Positions 1-9,456 of a stretch of DNA of 64,000 nucleotides are shown here, in pieces. The DNA comes from Thermoflavifilum sp. (lineage in GTDB: Bacteria > Bacteroidota > Bacteroidia > Chitinophagales > Chitinophagaceae). The stretch is taken from NCBI RefSeq assembly GCF_014961315.1, contig NZ_CP063141.1, forward strand, positions 2,326,754 through 2,390,753, in the 5' to 3' direction. The notes below the pieces were generated by a model. It saw only the letters and a program-made list of their open reading frames with translations. It did no database searches and had not been told where the DNA came from. Made by a program: the position numbers and the translations under genes. The stretch's first letter is position 1. The number at the start of each line of letters is the position of its first letter.

Positions 1-1809
1 TGCTATGTGGATGTAAAAAGAATGGCTGAAGCCTAAGCCACTTTCTTTTATACTCCCGAAAATACCTATACGGATCCGGCTGCATTGCAGGATGCTCTTG
101 TGGCATGTGAAAGGAATCTACGTTATGAATGGTACGGAGATGGTGCACCTATTATTACGCAACTTATATTCTCCGATGAGGCTGTTGATGGTACGACGGA
201 TAAATCTGGTCCGGCGCAGGATATGAATGTGGATATTACCCCTGATGCAATTACTGCCTCAAATGATAACGCAGATCATAATAGGATATTCTGGTACTGG
301 GAACAAAGTTATTATCGGATAAAGTATGCAAATACGGTAATTACCTATATTGATGTTCCTAAGTGGGATACCACCAATCCCACTCAACTTGCACAACGAA
401 ATGCTTTATTGGGTTCAGCATATTTTTTCAGGGCATATTCTTATTATGAATTGTGTAATTCTTTCGGTGATGTACCTTGGGTCGGTAAACTTTATAATTA
501 TCCTAAATTAGATTTTCAGACAGTTCAGAGGAATGTGATTCTAAAGCAGCTTAAGAAAGATCTGGAGTTTGCAGTACAGTGGGTGCCAGATAATGTTCCT
601 AAGGGAGAGGTAACTAAAGGGGCTTGCTTGCATTTGCTTACCAAGATTGATCTGGCATTAGGGGATTTTGATGACGCTATTCAAGCTGCTACACAACTTA
701 TCAACTCTGGTGTTTATCATCTTATGACTCAAAGGTTTGGTCAGGATGCCAAGGATACCACTAAAAATGTCATCTGGGACCTTCACAGGCCAGCAAATAA
801 AGTTTTGCCAGAAAATAAAGAAGGTTTAATGTATGTAATTGACCTGGATGGCTATCAAAATAATGGAGATTATCCGGGTGGCATGAGTATTATGCGGCAA
901 ACCCTCCCTAATGCATTGTATGGTGGAAAAATTTTAACTCCAAATGGTAATGTGGGCATGACAGATAAGCGTGGTATTGAATATGATTTAAATACAAAAT
1001 ATGGAAGAGGTATCGGAAGATGCAGAGCCACATGGTATGCAACGCATGAAATCTGGTCAAACGACCCTGGTGATTTGCGGCATGCTCCTGGAAACTGGAT
1101 GACTATGGAGGACCTGATATATAACAATCCTGCACTTAAAGGTAAAGATCCTTATTATGGACAGCATTTGCAATTGTACAGCAGCACCGGTAAATTGCTA
1201 TGTTTGGATACAGTAAGGGATTGGTTTGATTGGCCGCATTATAAACTATTCGTGCCGGATTATGAAAATACAAATAACAATGGTGGACACACACCCTGGT
1301 ATGTTTTTCGATTAGCTGAAACTTATCTTCTAAGGGCTGAAGCATATCTCTGGAAGGGAGATCTTGTAGATGCAGCTGCTGATATTAACACAGTTCGTGC
1401 GCGTGCTGGAGCTCCACCTGTCCTTCCTTCAGATGTTACCATGGCCACTATACTCAATGAACGCGCGCGTGAGCTTTATTACGAAGAACCCAGGCATGTT
1501 GAACTTGTCCGAATTGCTTATCTTTATGCAATGACGGGTAAACCTGCACCAAATGGCAAAACCTATACATTAACTAATTTTTCAAAAGATAATTTCTGGT
1601 ACGACTGGGTGATTGCTCATAATGAATTTTATCGAAACAATGTGGTTACTATTCACGGGGATATGTATACACTGAGTCCATATCATGTGCTCTGGCCTAT
1701 ACCTCAATCAGCAATTGATGCAAACGTAAATGGACATATCAATCAAAATCAGGGTTACAATGGAGCAGATAAAAATGTGCCTCCACTGGATCATATACCA
1801 CAAGATTAA
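1..1809 (+). pseudogene. SusD/RagB-family outer-membrane lipoprotein, 5' truncated by window edge and interrupted by an in-frame stop
   Basis: SusD-like proteins are surface lipoproteins that pair with a SusC TonB-dependent porin to capture glycans or peptides. The frame is open from base 1 and begins with a Cys followed by YVDVKRMAEA, which resembles the start of a mature SusD lipoprotein. A TAA at 34-36 then interrupts it, and the same frame resumes with ATFFYTPENTY and runs 574 codons from TTG 85 to 1809. The TPR-like core and the C-terminal SusD region (LWPIPQSAIDANVNG, then INQNQGYN) are intact. The reading frame on both sides of the stop is family-like, so this is a single nonsense change and not a wrong start. 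The signal peptide and any SusC gene lie left of the window. A sequencing error is the main alternative. The family call is sure; the pseudogene status is not. Confidence 0.75.
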
Positions 1810-1835
1810 ATAAGCTTATTAAAAATATATCTGTC

Positions 1836-3170
1836 ATGCATCGTAGGGATTTTATCAGGAACAGTTTATTATCAGCCGCGGCAGTTTCTCTATCATCTGA
1901 ACAGATTTTAGTATCTCATCGATTCACGCTGGAGAAAAGTATTCGTGTGGCCGTACTGGGGACCAATGGCAGAGGCCTGGAGCATATCAAAGCGCTTTCC
2001 AATATTCCCGATGTGGAAATTGCCTATATCTGTGATGTAGAAGAGCATGCCCTGGCCAAGGGCGTAAACCTTGCGGAGAAACGTACGGGTAAGCGCCCCA
2101 GAGCCATCAAAGATTTTCGAACCATTCTGGACGATAAGCATCTGGATGCCATCACCATCGCCACCCCTGATCACTGGCATGCATTAGCCACCATCCTGGC
2201 CTGTCAGGCGGGTAAACATGTGTATGTAGAAAAACCATGTGGACATAATCCTGCTGAGGGTGAGTTAATGGCCGCTGCGGCTGCAAAGTATAACCGGCTG
2301 GTGCAGATGGGTAATCAGCGCCGGTCATGGCCCAACCTGCGCGAAGCCGTTCAACTGGTTCATGAAGGTATCATCGGTAAAGTTTATTTTGGGGAAGGAT
2401 GGTATGCCAATAATCGCAAATCTATTGGCTTTGGAAAAATCACAGCTGTGCCCTCCTCGCTGGATTGGGAACTCTGGCAGGGGCCGGCACCACGGGAAGA
2501 TTATCGGGATAATCTCGTCCCATATAACTGGCACTGGTTCTGGAACTGGGGTACGGGCGAAATTTGCAACAACGGTACCCACGAGATCGATTGTATGCGC
2601 TGGATGCTACAGGTGCAATATCCTTCAAAAGTCACTTCATCGGGCGGCCGATATGCTTATCAAGATGATTGGCAATGCTCCGATACACAGACGGCCAGTT
2701 TTGAGTTTCCGGAAGGGAAATCCATTACCTGGATTGGTCGCAGTTGCAATCCCTTCCCGGAAGAGGGCGGTGGAAGAGGATTTAAAATTTATGGTGAAAA
2801 AGGAACACTGGTTAATGATGGCGGCGATCATTACCGGATTTATGATCTGGATAATCATCTCATTCGAGAGAGTGTACATCGGGCCAGTGAAGCCCATGCG
2901 GATGTGATTAATCCGATGGGGCCGGGGGAAACATTAGATACGGTGCATTTTAAAAACTTCATTGATGCGATTAGAGATGGTGTGCCCTTGCATGCACCTA
3001 TCTCCGATGCACATATCAGCGTGCTGCTCTGTCATTTAGGCAATATTGCTCAGCGCACACAGTCGACACTGATCTGCGATCCTTCACAGCGAGGCCGTAT
3101 TCAAAACCATCAGGAAGCTATGGCCTTATGGTCCAGAACCTATCAACCCGGTTGGGAGCCTAAAATATAA
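1836..3170 (+). CDS. Exported Gfo/Idh/MocA-family oxidoreductase
   Basis: NAD(P)-dependent sugar oxidoreductase of 444 residues. The N-terminus MHRRDFIRNSLLSAAAVSL has an RR-type Tat signal, so export folded with bound cofactor is likely, as in glucose-fructose oxidoreductase and GH109 enzymes. The Rossmann motif VLGTNGRG lies near residue 40, followed by TPDHWHA near 110 and the EKP cofactor motif (VEKPCGHN) near 130. The C-terminal alpha/beta domain contains GTHEIDCMRWM near 248. It starts 26 bp after susD and precedes the DUF1080 gene by 24 bp, so these genes are probably one operon. A likely role is oxidation of a glycoside at C3 to give the 3-keto substrate of the DUF1080 protein; the substrate is inferred only from context. 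Confidence 0.85.
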   Translation: MHRRDFIRNSLLSAAAVSLSSEQILVSHRFTLEKSIRVAVLGTNGRGLEHIKALSNIPDVEIAYICDVEEHALAKGVNLAEKRTGKRPRAIKDFRTILDDKHLDAITIATPDHWHALATILACQAGKHVYVEKPCGHNPAEGELMAAAAAKYNRLVQMGNQRRSWPNLREAVQLVHEGIIGKVYFGEGWYANNRKSIGFGKITAVPSSLDWELWQGPAPREDYRDNLVPYNWHWFWNWGTGEICNNGTHEIDCMRWMLQVQYPSKVTSSGGRYAYQDDWQCSDTQTASFEFPEGKSITWIGRSCNPFPEEGGGRGFKIYGEKGTLVNDGGDHYRIYDLDNHLIRESVHRASEAHADVINPMGPGETLDTVHFKNFIDAIRDGVPLHAPISDAHISVLLCHLGNIAQRTQSTLICDPSQRGRIQNHQEAMALWSRTYQPGWEPKI

Positions 3171-3194
3171 TCATTGTATAATTAAAACTGCTGC

Positions 3195-4568
3195 ATGATG
3201 AAACAAGTACCAACTATTTTAATTTCAATATGGTTTGTTATCTCTGCCATAGCCTCTGTTGCCCAATCTTCTTCTGTGAACAAGGGGATTCCTTTGTTTA
3301 ATGGCAAGAATCTGGATGGCTGGCATGAGTTAGGCGGAAATGCAAAATTCGAAGCTCGCGATGGTATGATTGTGGGAACTGCGGTGCCGCATTCTGCCAA
3401 CTCTTTTCTGGTCACCAATCAATTGTATGATGATTTTATTCTGGATGTGGATGTGAAAGTGGATACAGGTTTAAACTCAGGCATTCAGGTACGCAGCGAA
3501 AGTAATCCGGATTATCAAAATGGTCGTGTGCATGGTTATCAAGTTGAGGTGGATCCGTCATCAAGAGCATGGAGTGGCGGTATTTATGATGAAGCCAGAA
3601 GGGGATGGCTGTATCCTCTGGATTTAAATCCGGGAGCGAAAAAAGCTTTTAAAAATGGGCAATGGAATCATTATCATATCGAATGCATCGGCAATCAAAT
3701 TCGAACCTGGGTAAATGGTATTCCGGCAGCCAGCCTGGTGGATGATATGACCCATAAAGGGTTTATTGGATTACAGGTGCACGCGGTCGATGAAAAACAT
3801 GCAGGAACAAAGGTTTATTTTAAAAACATTTATATTCAAACTAAAAATTTACATGCCCGGCCTTATGATTCAATTTTTGTGGTCAACCTTATTCCGAATG
3901 ATTTATCTCCACAAGAAATGCAGAATGGAGTAAGGCTTTTATGGGATGGAAAAACTACAAAGGGCTGGCGTGGCATCAACCAGAAACAATTTCCCGATCA
4001 TGGCTGGAAGATTGAAGATGGAGTATTAACGGTTTTGCCATCAAACGGACAGGAAGAAGGTGGTGGCGGTGATATTGTAACCGATCAAGAATATGGTGCT
4101 TTTGATTTACAATTTCAATTCAAGCTTACCCCTGGTGCAAACAGTGGCGTAAAATATTTTGTAAAAGAGATTTATGATACACATGGAAAATCGGGTATTG
4201 GTCTGGAATATCAATTACTGGATGATCAACGCCATCCAGATGCTAAATTGGGCGTGAATGGCAACAGAACCTTATCATCATTGTATGATCTGATTCCTCG
4301 ACGACATATACCCGCGGCTTTTAAACCTGTTGGTGAATGGAACTGGGGAAGAATCGTGGTATATCCGGATGGGCGTGTGCAACACTGGCTCAATGGATAT
4401 TTGATGCTGGAATATCATCGTGGCGACGATGCGTTCAAACAACTCGTATTTATGAGCAAATACAAGAACTGGCAGAACTTTGGATTATGGCCTGAAGGAC
4501 ATATTCTTTTGCAGGATCATGGCAATGAAGTATCTTTCAGGAGTATTAAGATTCGGATATTGAAATAA
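3195..4568 (+). CDS. Secreted tandem DUF1080 (3-keto-disaccharide hydrolase-type) protein
   Basis: 457 residues with an N-terminal signal peptide (about residues 1-22, ending near VAQSS). Two DUF1080 modules follow: the first from GIPLFNGKNLDGWHEL (about 33-215), the second from GVRLLWDGKTTKGWRG (about 247-457). DUF1080 has a concanavalin-like jelly-roll fold, and members cleave 3-keto-glycosides made by partner oxidoreductases. Here the gene lies between two exported Gfo/Idh/MocA genes, with 24 bp before it and only 3 bp after its stop, which strongly suggests translational linkage. Two modules in one chain is longer than the usual single-domain protein of about 200-250 residues. The start ATG ATG at 3195/3198 is ambiguous by one codon. 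Confidence 0.85.
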   Translation: MMKQVPTILISIWFVISAIASVAQSSSVNKGIPLFNGKNLDGWHELGGNAKFEARDGMIVGTAVPHSANSFLVTNQLYDDFILDVDVKVDTGLNSGIQVRSESNPDYQNGRVHGYQVEVDPSSRAWSGGIYDEARRGWLYPLDLNPGAKKAFKNGQWNHYHIECIGNQIRTWVNGIPAASLVDDMTHKGFIGLQVHAVDEKHAGTKVYFKNIYIQTKNLHARPYDSIFVVNLIPNDLSPQEMQNGVRLLWDGKTTKGWRGINQKQFPDHGWKIEDGVLTVLPSNGQEEGGGGDIVTDQEYGAFDLQFQFKLTPGANSGVKYFVKEIYDTHGKSGIGLEYQLLDDQRHPDAKLGVNGNRTLSSLYDLIPRRHIPAAFKPVGEWNWGRIVVYPDGRVQHWLNGYLMLEYHRGDDAFKQLVFMSKYKNWQNFGLWPEGHILLQDHGNEVSFRSIKIRILK

Positions 4569-4571
4569 AAA

Positions 4572-5912
4572 ATGCTCATGCAAAAACAATATTCCAGACG
4601 TTCATTTGTGAAATCGGGTGTTCAGGTCGTTGCAGGCGCTTATCTGGGTAGCCTGTTGCCGTTTCAGATCCTTGCCGATACCAGACGAAAGACATTCGCT
4701 CTCGATCAGCTTCGTGTAGCCGCTATTGGCATCAACGGTATGGGATGGGCCGATTTGCAATCCATGCTCAAGCATCCGCATGCACAGGTCGTAGCCCTGT
4801 GTGATGTGGATGAAAATGTGTTGAATCGTCGGAAGGCTGAATTGCAAAAAGCGAATATCACCGTTGATACGTATGTAGATTATGAACGAATACTCGATCG
4901 GAAAGATATCGATGCCGTTATCATAGGCACGCCCGATCACTGGCATTGTAAGATCATGGTAGATGCTTGTTCTGCGGGTAAACATGTATATTGTGAAAAG
5001 CCAGTTGGTCGAACCATTGCCGAATGTAGGGTGATGGTGGCAGCCCAGCAACGCTATGGAACCGTCGTGCAGGTGGGGCAATGGCAACGGAGTATGCAGC
5101 ATTTTCGGGATGCCGTTGACTATGTGCAGTCGGGTAAATTAGGTAAAATCAGACTGGTGAAAGCCTGGGCATATATCGGCTGGAAAAGTTCAATACCGGT
5201 TCTACCTGATCAGCCAGTGCCTCCCGGTGTGCATTATGAAAAATGGCTGGGACCCGCACCAGAACGACCATTTAATCCGAATCGTTTTCATTTTAATTTT
5301 CGCTGGTTTTTTGATTATGCGGGTGGACTGATGACCGATTGGGGTGTGCATTTGATTGATTATGCTTTGCTGGCCATGAAAGCAGGTTACCCTGAACGAA
5401 TCACCGCTATGGGTGGCAAGTTTGGATTTCCCCATGATGCTGAAGAATGGCCCGATACGATGACGGCACTTTTCGACTATGGATCGTTTGCTATACAATG
5501 GGAACAGACGATTGGCATCAACGGCGGGCCCTACCAGCGCGACCATGGCGTTGCTTACATTGGTGAAAACGGTACCCTGGTGCTTGATCGTGGAGGCTGG
5601 GAAGTGATTCCTGAGCAAACAAATCATCAGTATAAAATTGAACCGGTGCCCAGACAACAGGCGGTGGATCAGGGTCTGGATAAACATACCTACAATTTCG
5701 TAGAAGCTGCCATGGCTAATCGCCCTGACCTTGCGCATGCGCCTATCACAGCGGGTTCACATGTGGCCGAAGTGTGTCATATGGGCAACATAGCCTGGCT
5801 TACCGGTGAAGTCTTGCACTGGGATGCCTCACAACATCAATTTCGTGAACAACAAGCCAATACATGGATGACTCCGGAATATCATCATCATATTCGTTTC
5901 CCGCAGGTGTGA
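4572..5912 (+). CDS. Exported Gfo/Idh/MocA-family oxidoreductase (second copy)
   Basis: 446 residues. The N-terminus has a twin-arginine signal (YSRRSFVKSGVQVVAGAYLG). The Rossmann motif is AIGINGMGWAD near residue 51, then GTPDHWHCK near 117 and CEKPVGRT near 138. The sugar-binding domain includes MTDWGVHLIDYALL near 253. It is related to the gene at 1836 but clearly diverged, so it probably acts on a different substrate or in the reverse direction. It begins 3 bp after the DUF1080 stop; either ATG 4572 or ATG 4578 could be the start. The predicted setting is periplasmic oxidation or reduction of a keto-sugar. No promoter was seen in front of it. Confidence 0.85.
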   Translation: MLMQKQYSRRSFVKSGVQVVAGAYLGSLLPFQILADTRRKTFALDQLRVAAIGINGMGWADLQSMLKHPHAQVVALCDVDENVLNRRKAELQKANITVDTYVDYERILDRKDIDAVIIGTPDHWHCKIMVDACSAGKHVYCEKPVGRTIAECRVMVAAQQRYGTVVQVGQWQRSMQHFRDAVDYVQSGKLGKIRLVKAWAYIGWKSSIPVLPDQPVPPGVHYEKWLGPAPERPFNPNRFHFNFRWFFDYAGGLMTDWGVHLIDYALLAMKAGYPERITAMGGKFGFPHDAEEWPDTMTALFDYGSFAIQWEQTIGINGGPYQRDHGVAYIGENGTLVLDRGGWEVIPEQTNHQYKIEPVPRQQAVDQGLDKHTYNFVEAAMANRPDLAHAPITAGSHVAEVCHMGNIAWLTGEVLHWDASQHQFREQQANTWMTPEYHHHIRFPQV

Positions 5913-6075
5913 AACAGATGCTTAATCTTAGTACGTGGTGGACTATGGGTAGAGTATGAGATATTTACTTCCGTAGTCTATTGCGCATATATTTTAATCA
6001 TCTTTTCCTCGTGCAACAACAACAGCAAACCACTGGAAACATCGTTTGTAATATTACGCAAAAAACGGCTGATAG

Positions 6076-7332
6076 ATGATAGATAGACGGGCATTTCTGA
6101 ATCTATTTCCCATGGCCGGACTGATGGCGGTTCATCCCGGCCATGTCCTTACCTCAACCGTAGCGTATATACCCCCACAGGATATGGATTCCGATCGGCG
6201 GTACTGGTGGCGTCTGTTGTATCGTATTGCCCATCCGGTATGGTTTTACCTCAGCAGGGGAGAGCTGAAAAAGCAGATGCCGGTAGAGGTGAATCCTGCT
6301 TATCATAACCAGGCCGATCGTGCACGATATACGCATCTCGAAGCCGTAGGCCGCACCCTGTCGGGCATTGCGCCCTGGCTGGCAGCCACAGGCTTGCAGG
6401 GAGAGGAAGCGCAACAGCGCGATATGCTAAGGGCATATGTGCTCGAAGGCCTCTCCCGCATGATGGATCCGGCCTCGCCCGATCGGTTGAATTTTGATCA
6501 AGGAGGCCAACCGCTGGTCGATGGGGCCTTTCTATGCCTTGGCTTTTTAAGGGCCTGGCATATCCTCTGGGAACCGCTTGATGGGGTTACGAAAAAACGT
6601 ATGATCAAGGCGATTCAATCGCAGCGCATCATCCGACCGCCGCAATCCAACTGGCTGTTGTTTGCCTCGCTGAACGAAGTGTTTTTACTACAGGCCGGTG
6701 AGAAACCCGATGAACAGCGCCTGTGGGAGGGGGTTCATGCATTTGAACAATGGTATCTCGGCGATGGCTGGTATGGCGACGGCCCCCGGTTGCATTTCGA
6801 TTATTACAACGCCTATGTGATTCATCCGTTTCTTTATCAGATTTATCGGGTGCTCATGCAGACCGGTAGGGTGGAGGAGGGAAAATATCGACAGGTGGTT
6901 CAGCGTATGCAACGATATGCCGAAGAGCAGGAGCGGCTTATTTCACCGGAAGGCACCTATCCGCCGATCGGTCGGTCGATCGTCTATCGCATCGGTGCCC
7001 TGCAGGTGCTGGCCGATGCAGCATTGCAACACCTGTTGCCGGCGAGCCTCGTGCCGGCTCAGGTGCGCTGTGCACTTACCGCGGTAATGAAACGCCAGTT
7101 TGAAGCCGAAGGCACATTTGATGCCAACGACTGGCTGCAGATAGGTCTATGCGGACATCAACCGGAAGCGGCGAACAACTATATATCCACCGGTAGTTTA
7201 TACCTGTGCACCAACGGCTTTCTTCCGCTGGGCCTCTCGCCCGATGATCCTTTCTGGACGGATCCGCCGGCCGACTGGACGGCAAAAAAAGCCTGGAGTG
7301 GAAAAGCTTTTCAGGCCGATCATGCCATCTGA
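6076..7332 (+). CDS. DUF2264 domain-containing protein
   Basis: 418 residues matching the DUF2264 pattern: LEAVGRTLSGIAPWLAA near 77, DGAFLCLGFLRAWHILW near 150, and GDGWYGDGPRLHFDYYNAY near 230. DUF2264 proteins are alpha/alpha-barrel-like and commonly sit in polysaccharide-utilisation loci. Activity is not established for this subfamily; an unsaturated-glycan or rhamnogalacturonan role is often suspected. The N-terminus (IDRRAFLNLFPMAGLMAVHP) looks like a Tat or Sec signal. The gene follows the Gfo/DUF1080 set after a 163 bp gap in which I see no clear feature, and converges on the DinB-like gene with 6 bp between stops. Its base composition is visibly more G+C-rich than the susD end of the locus. 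Confidence 0.75.
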   Translation: MIDRRAFLNLFPMAGLMAVHPGHVLTSTVAYIPPQDMDSDRRYWWRLLYRIAHPVWFYLSRGELKKQMPVEVNPAYHNQADRARYTHLEAVGRTLSGIAPWLAATGLQGEEAQQRDMLRAYVLEGLSRMMDPASPDRLNFDQGGQPLVDGAFLCLGFLRAWHILWEPLDGVTKKRMIKAIQSQRIIRPPQSNWLLFASLNEVFLLQAGEKPDEQRLWEGVHAFEQWYLGDGWYGDGPRLHFDYYNAYVIHPFLYQIYRVLMQTGRVEEGKYRQVVQRMQRYAEEQERLISPEGTYPPIGRSIVYRIGALQVLADAALQHLLPASLVPAQVRCALTAVMKRQFEAEGTFDANDWLQIGLCGHQPEAANNYISTGSLYLCTNGFLPLGLSPDDPFWTDPPADWTAKKAWSGKAFQADHAI

Positions 7333-7338
7333 AGCGAA

Positions 7339-7782
7339 TCACCGCCTATACAGGATATAATCGCTTTTCAGCGGCTCAATGCCGCTCTTTCTGAACTCCA
7401 TGGCTATCTGGCCGCGATGATAAGTAGCATGATTGATCACATGAAACAAGATATCCTGCACGAGGTTTTCGTAGGCTTCTCCAGCCGAATTGCGATAGGT
7501 GATCGGCTGATGAAGATCAAACCTGTCGAGGATTTGCCATGTGGTCTGATGGTTATCCTGTTCGATGCGCGCATAATCGTGTGGGTCGTGTATTTCCCAG
7601 ATATGAAATGCCGGAGGTTGTTGCAGGATGCGATGATTCCACACATGATGGCCGTTCAGGATATGATTCCAGATTTCCACCGCACGAGGCGACAGCCTGT
7701 CGGCATGCGCATGCATAGCCTGAATCAGTGCTTGATGGCATTGATGGGTATAGGTCAGCAGCTCTGAAAAAAATATTTTCAT
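7339..7782 (-). CDS. DinB-family protein
   Basis: 147 residues of the DinB/YfiT-like four-helix bundle family. The C-terminal metal-site signature HVINHATYHRGQIA is clear, with the conserved His residues about 115-125, and an upstream His lies in the first helices (THQCHQALIQ). Members bind a divalent metal and many act as thiol-dependent transferases or remain uncharacterised; the original DinB is damage-inducible. The gene converges with the DUF2264 gene. It lies 13 bp downstream of the stop of the ATPase gene at 7796 in the same direction, so it may be the last gene of that transcript. The exact substrate cannot be assigned. Confidence 0.75.
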   Translation of the reverse strand: MKIFFSELLTYTHQCHQALIQAMHAHADRLSPRAVEIWNHILNGHHVWNHRILQQPPAFHIWEIHDPHDYARIEQDNHQTTWQILDRFDLHQPITYRNSAGEAYENLVQDILFHVINHATYHRGQIAMEFRKSGIEPLKSDYILYRR

Positions 7783-7795
7783 CTACAGCCTGCGT

Positions 7796-9331
7796 TTAAT
7801 AATCTTCGTCTTTATCCTCGTCATCCTCTTCGTCCTGATCGTTTTCGATGTTGAAGTTCATGATATTACCTAACAGGTCGCTAAACTGAATGGTGGTCTC
7901 CACCTGTTTTTTACTGATCAGCGAATAAGCGGCCAGTCCATAGAGCAGGAACTCCATGAGCAGCAGGATTTCCTTTCCCTGTGCCCGTGGATAATATTTT
8001 CTGGCCACATCGCGCAGGCCGTGTACGCTGTTCAGCTGTTGTTCCCAGATTTTATCGGGTGCATCGGGCTGTAATTGCAGGCGATTGCCTTTGTCGAACC
8101 ACTGGGTGATGATTTTGTATGGGTTCTCTTCTGCTGTTGCGGAGGTTTTCTTCTTTTTAAATGTCTCCGGATTGGGGAAATATTGCACGAATTGATTGCG
8201 GATGGCTTTATCTAACAGGTGATAGGCCACCTGTGCGGGCCCTTCCTGTTCGCCTTCATACACCAGTTCAATTTTTCCGGTGATGGAGGGAATGATGCCC
8301 AGCAGGTCGGTTACGCGTGCCTGCGTGCTGTGTTCGTTGTTCAGGATACAACGTCGTTCGGCCGTGCTCATGAGGTTTTCATAAGCCGAGATGGTGAGTC
8401 GAGCCGAAACGCCGCTTTTTTGATCCACGTATTCACTGCTACGGGCTTCGAAGGCCACCTGTTCAATCAATCGCTTGATGAGGTCGGGCACCTGGATCAT
8501 GCTGGCCTGTTCGGGCAGTACCTGCGCTTCCTGTTCGGTGATCTGCATCGCCACGTCGATGGTGCGTGGATAATGCGTGATGATCTGGCTTTCGATACGG
8601 TCTTTCAGCGGTGTTACGATACTTCCGCGGTTGGTATAGTCTTCCGGATTGGCGGTGAACACAAACAGGATATCGAGCGGCAGGCGCAACTTGAAGCCCC
8701 GGATTTGAATATCGCCTTCCTGCAGGATGTTGAACAACGCCACCTGAATACGGGCCTGGAGGTCGGGCAATTCGTTGATCACAAAGATGCCGCGGTTGGA
8801 ACGCGGGATGATGCCGAAATGGATAGCACGTTCGTCGGCAAAGCTCAGCCGTAGGTTGGCCGCCTTGATGGGATCGATATCGCCGATGAGGTCGGCCACC
8901 GACACATCGGGTGTGGCCAGTTTTTCCCCATAGCGCTCACTCCGGTGAACCCATTCAATGGGGGTGTCGTCGCCTTTTTCGGCAATCAGCGTGCGGGCAT
9001 GGTGGGAAAGCGGGCGAAACGGGTCGTCGTTGATTTCCGATCCGGCCACAATGGGCATGTATTCGTCTAACAGATCCACCATCTGCCTTGCCATGCGGGT
9101 TTTAGCCTGGCCGCGCAATCCTAAAAACAGAATATTGTGCCGGGAAAGCAAAGCCCGCTCGGTATCGGGAATAACGGTGTCGTCATATCCAATAATGCCC
9201 GGAAAGGGATTTTCTTTTTTCTTCAATTTACAGATGAGGTTGGCGCGGATTTCATCTTTTACGGATCTGGATTGATAACCGGATTGCTTTAGTTCTCCAA
9301 GGGTTCTGGGCAATGTTTCCTTACGCATCAT
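7796..9331 (-). CDS. MoxR/ChlI-type AAA+ ATPase (magnesium-chelatase-like)
   Basis: About 511 residues. Walker A is GLRGQAKT near residue 73, and a Walker B-like stretch GIFVINELPDL lies near 180, followed by sensor-type sequence LDILFVFTANPEDYTNRG near 220. The C-terminus is very acidic (runs of D and E). MoxR/ChlI ATPases remodel or insert metals into client proteins together with a VWA-domain partner, and that partner is encoded 122 bp upstream on the same strand. Nothing else points to chlorophyll synthesis, so a chaperone-like role is more likely than Mg chelation. The frame also opens at TTG 9334, but ATG 9331 or 9328 is the likelier start. Confidence 0.8.
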   Translation of the reverse strand: MMRKETLPRTLGELKQSGYQSRSVKDEIRANLICKLKKKENPFPGIIGYDDTVIPDTERALLSRHNILFLGLRGQAKTRMARQMVDLLDEYMPIVAGSEINDDPFRPLSHHARTLIAEKGDDTPIEWVHRSERYGEKLATPDVSVADLIGDIDPIKAANLRLSFADERAIHFGIIPRSNRGIFVINELPDLQARIQVALFNILQEGDIQIRGFKLRLPLDILFVFTANPEDYTNRGSIVTPLKDRIESQIITHYPRTIDVAMQITEQEAQVLPEQASMIQVPDLIKRLIEQVAFEARSSEYVDQKSGVSARLTISAYENLMSTAERRCILNNEHSTQARVTDLLGIIPSITGKIELVYEGEQEGPAQVAYHLLDKAIRNQFVQYFPNPETFKKKKTSATAEENPYKIITQWFDKGNRLQLQPDAPDKIWEQQLNSVHGLRDVARKYYPRAQGKEILLLMEFLLYGLAAYSLISKKQVETTIQFSDLLGNIMNFNIENDQDEEDDEDKDEDY

Positions 9332-9456
9332 CAAACGATCTAAAGGTTTATGAAATCAAATTCAAGACAGAGATTGGTTGCAAATATGGACATTCCACTG
9401 TGTTTGTCGATTCGAAGGTACATGATCCTGAGCATATCGGGCATGAAGTTGCTATA

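Noticed and set aside
2362..2907. 181-codon open frame overlapping the Gfo/Idh/MocA gene in another frame
   Set aside because: Its translation has no family pattern, while the main frame carries the Rossmann and EKP motifs throughout.
8219..8854. 211-codon open frame antisense to the MoxR-type ATPase
   Set aside because: No recognisable domain; the opposite strand encodes Walker motifs in the same interval.
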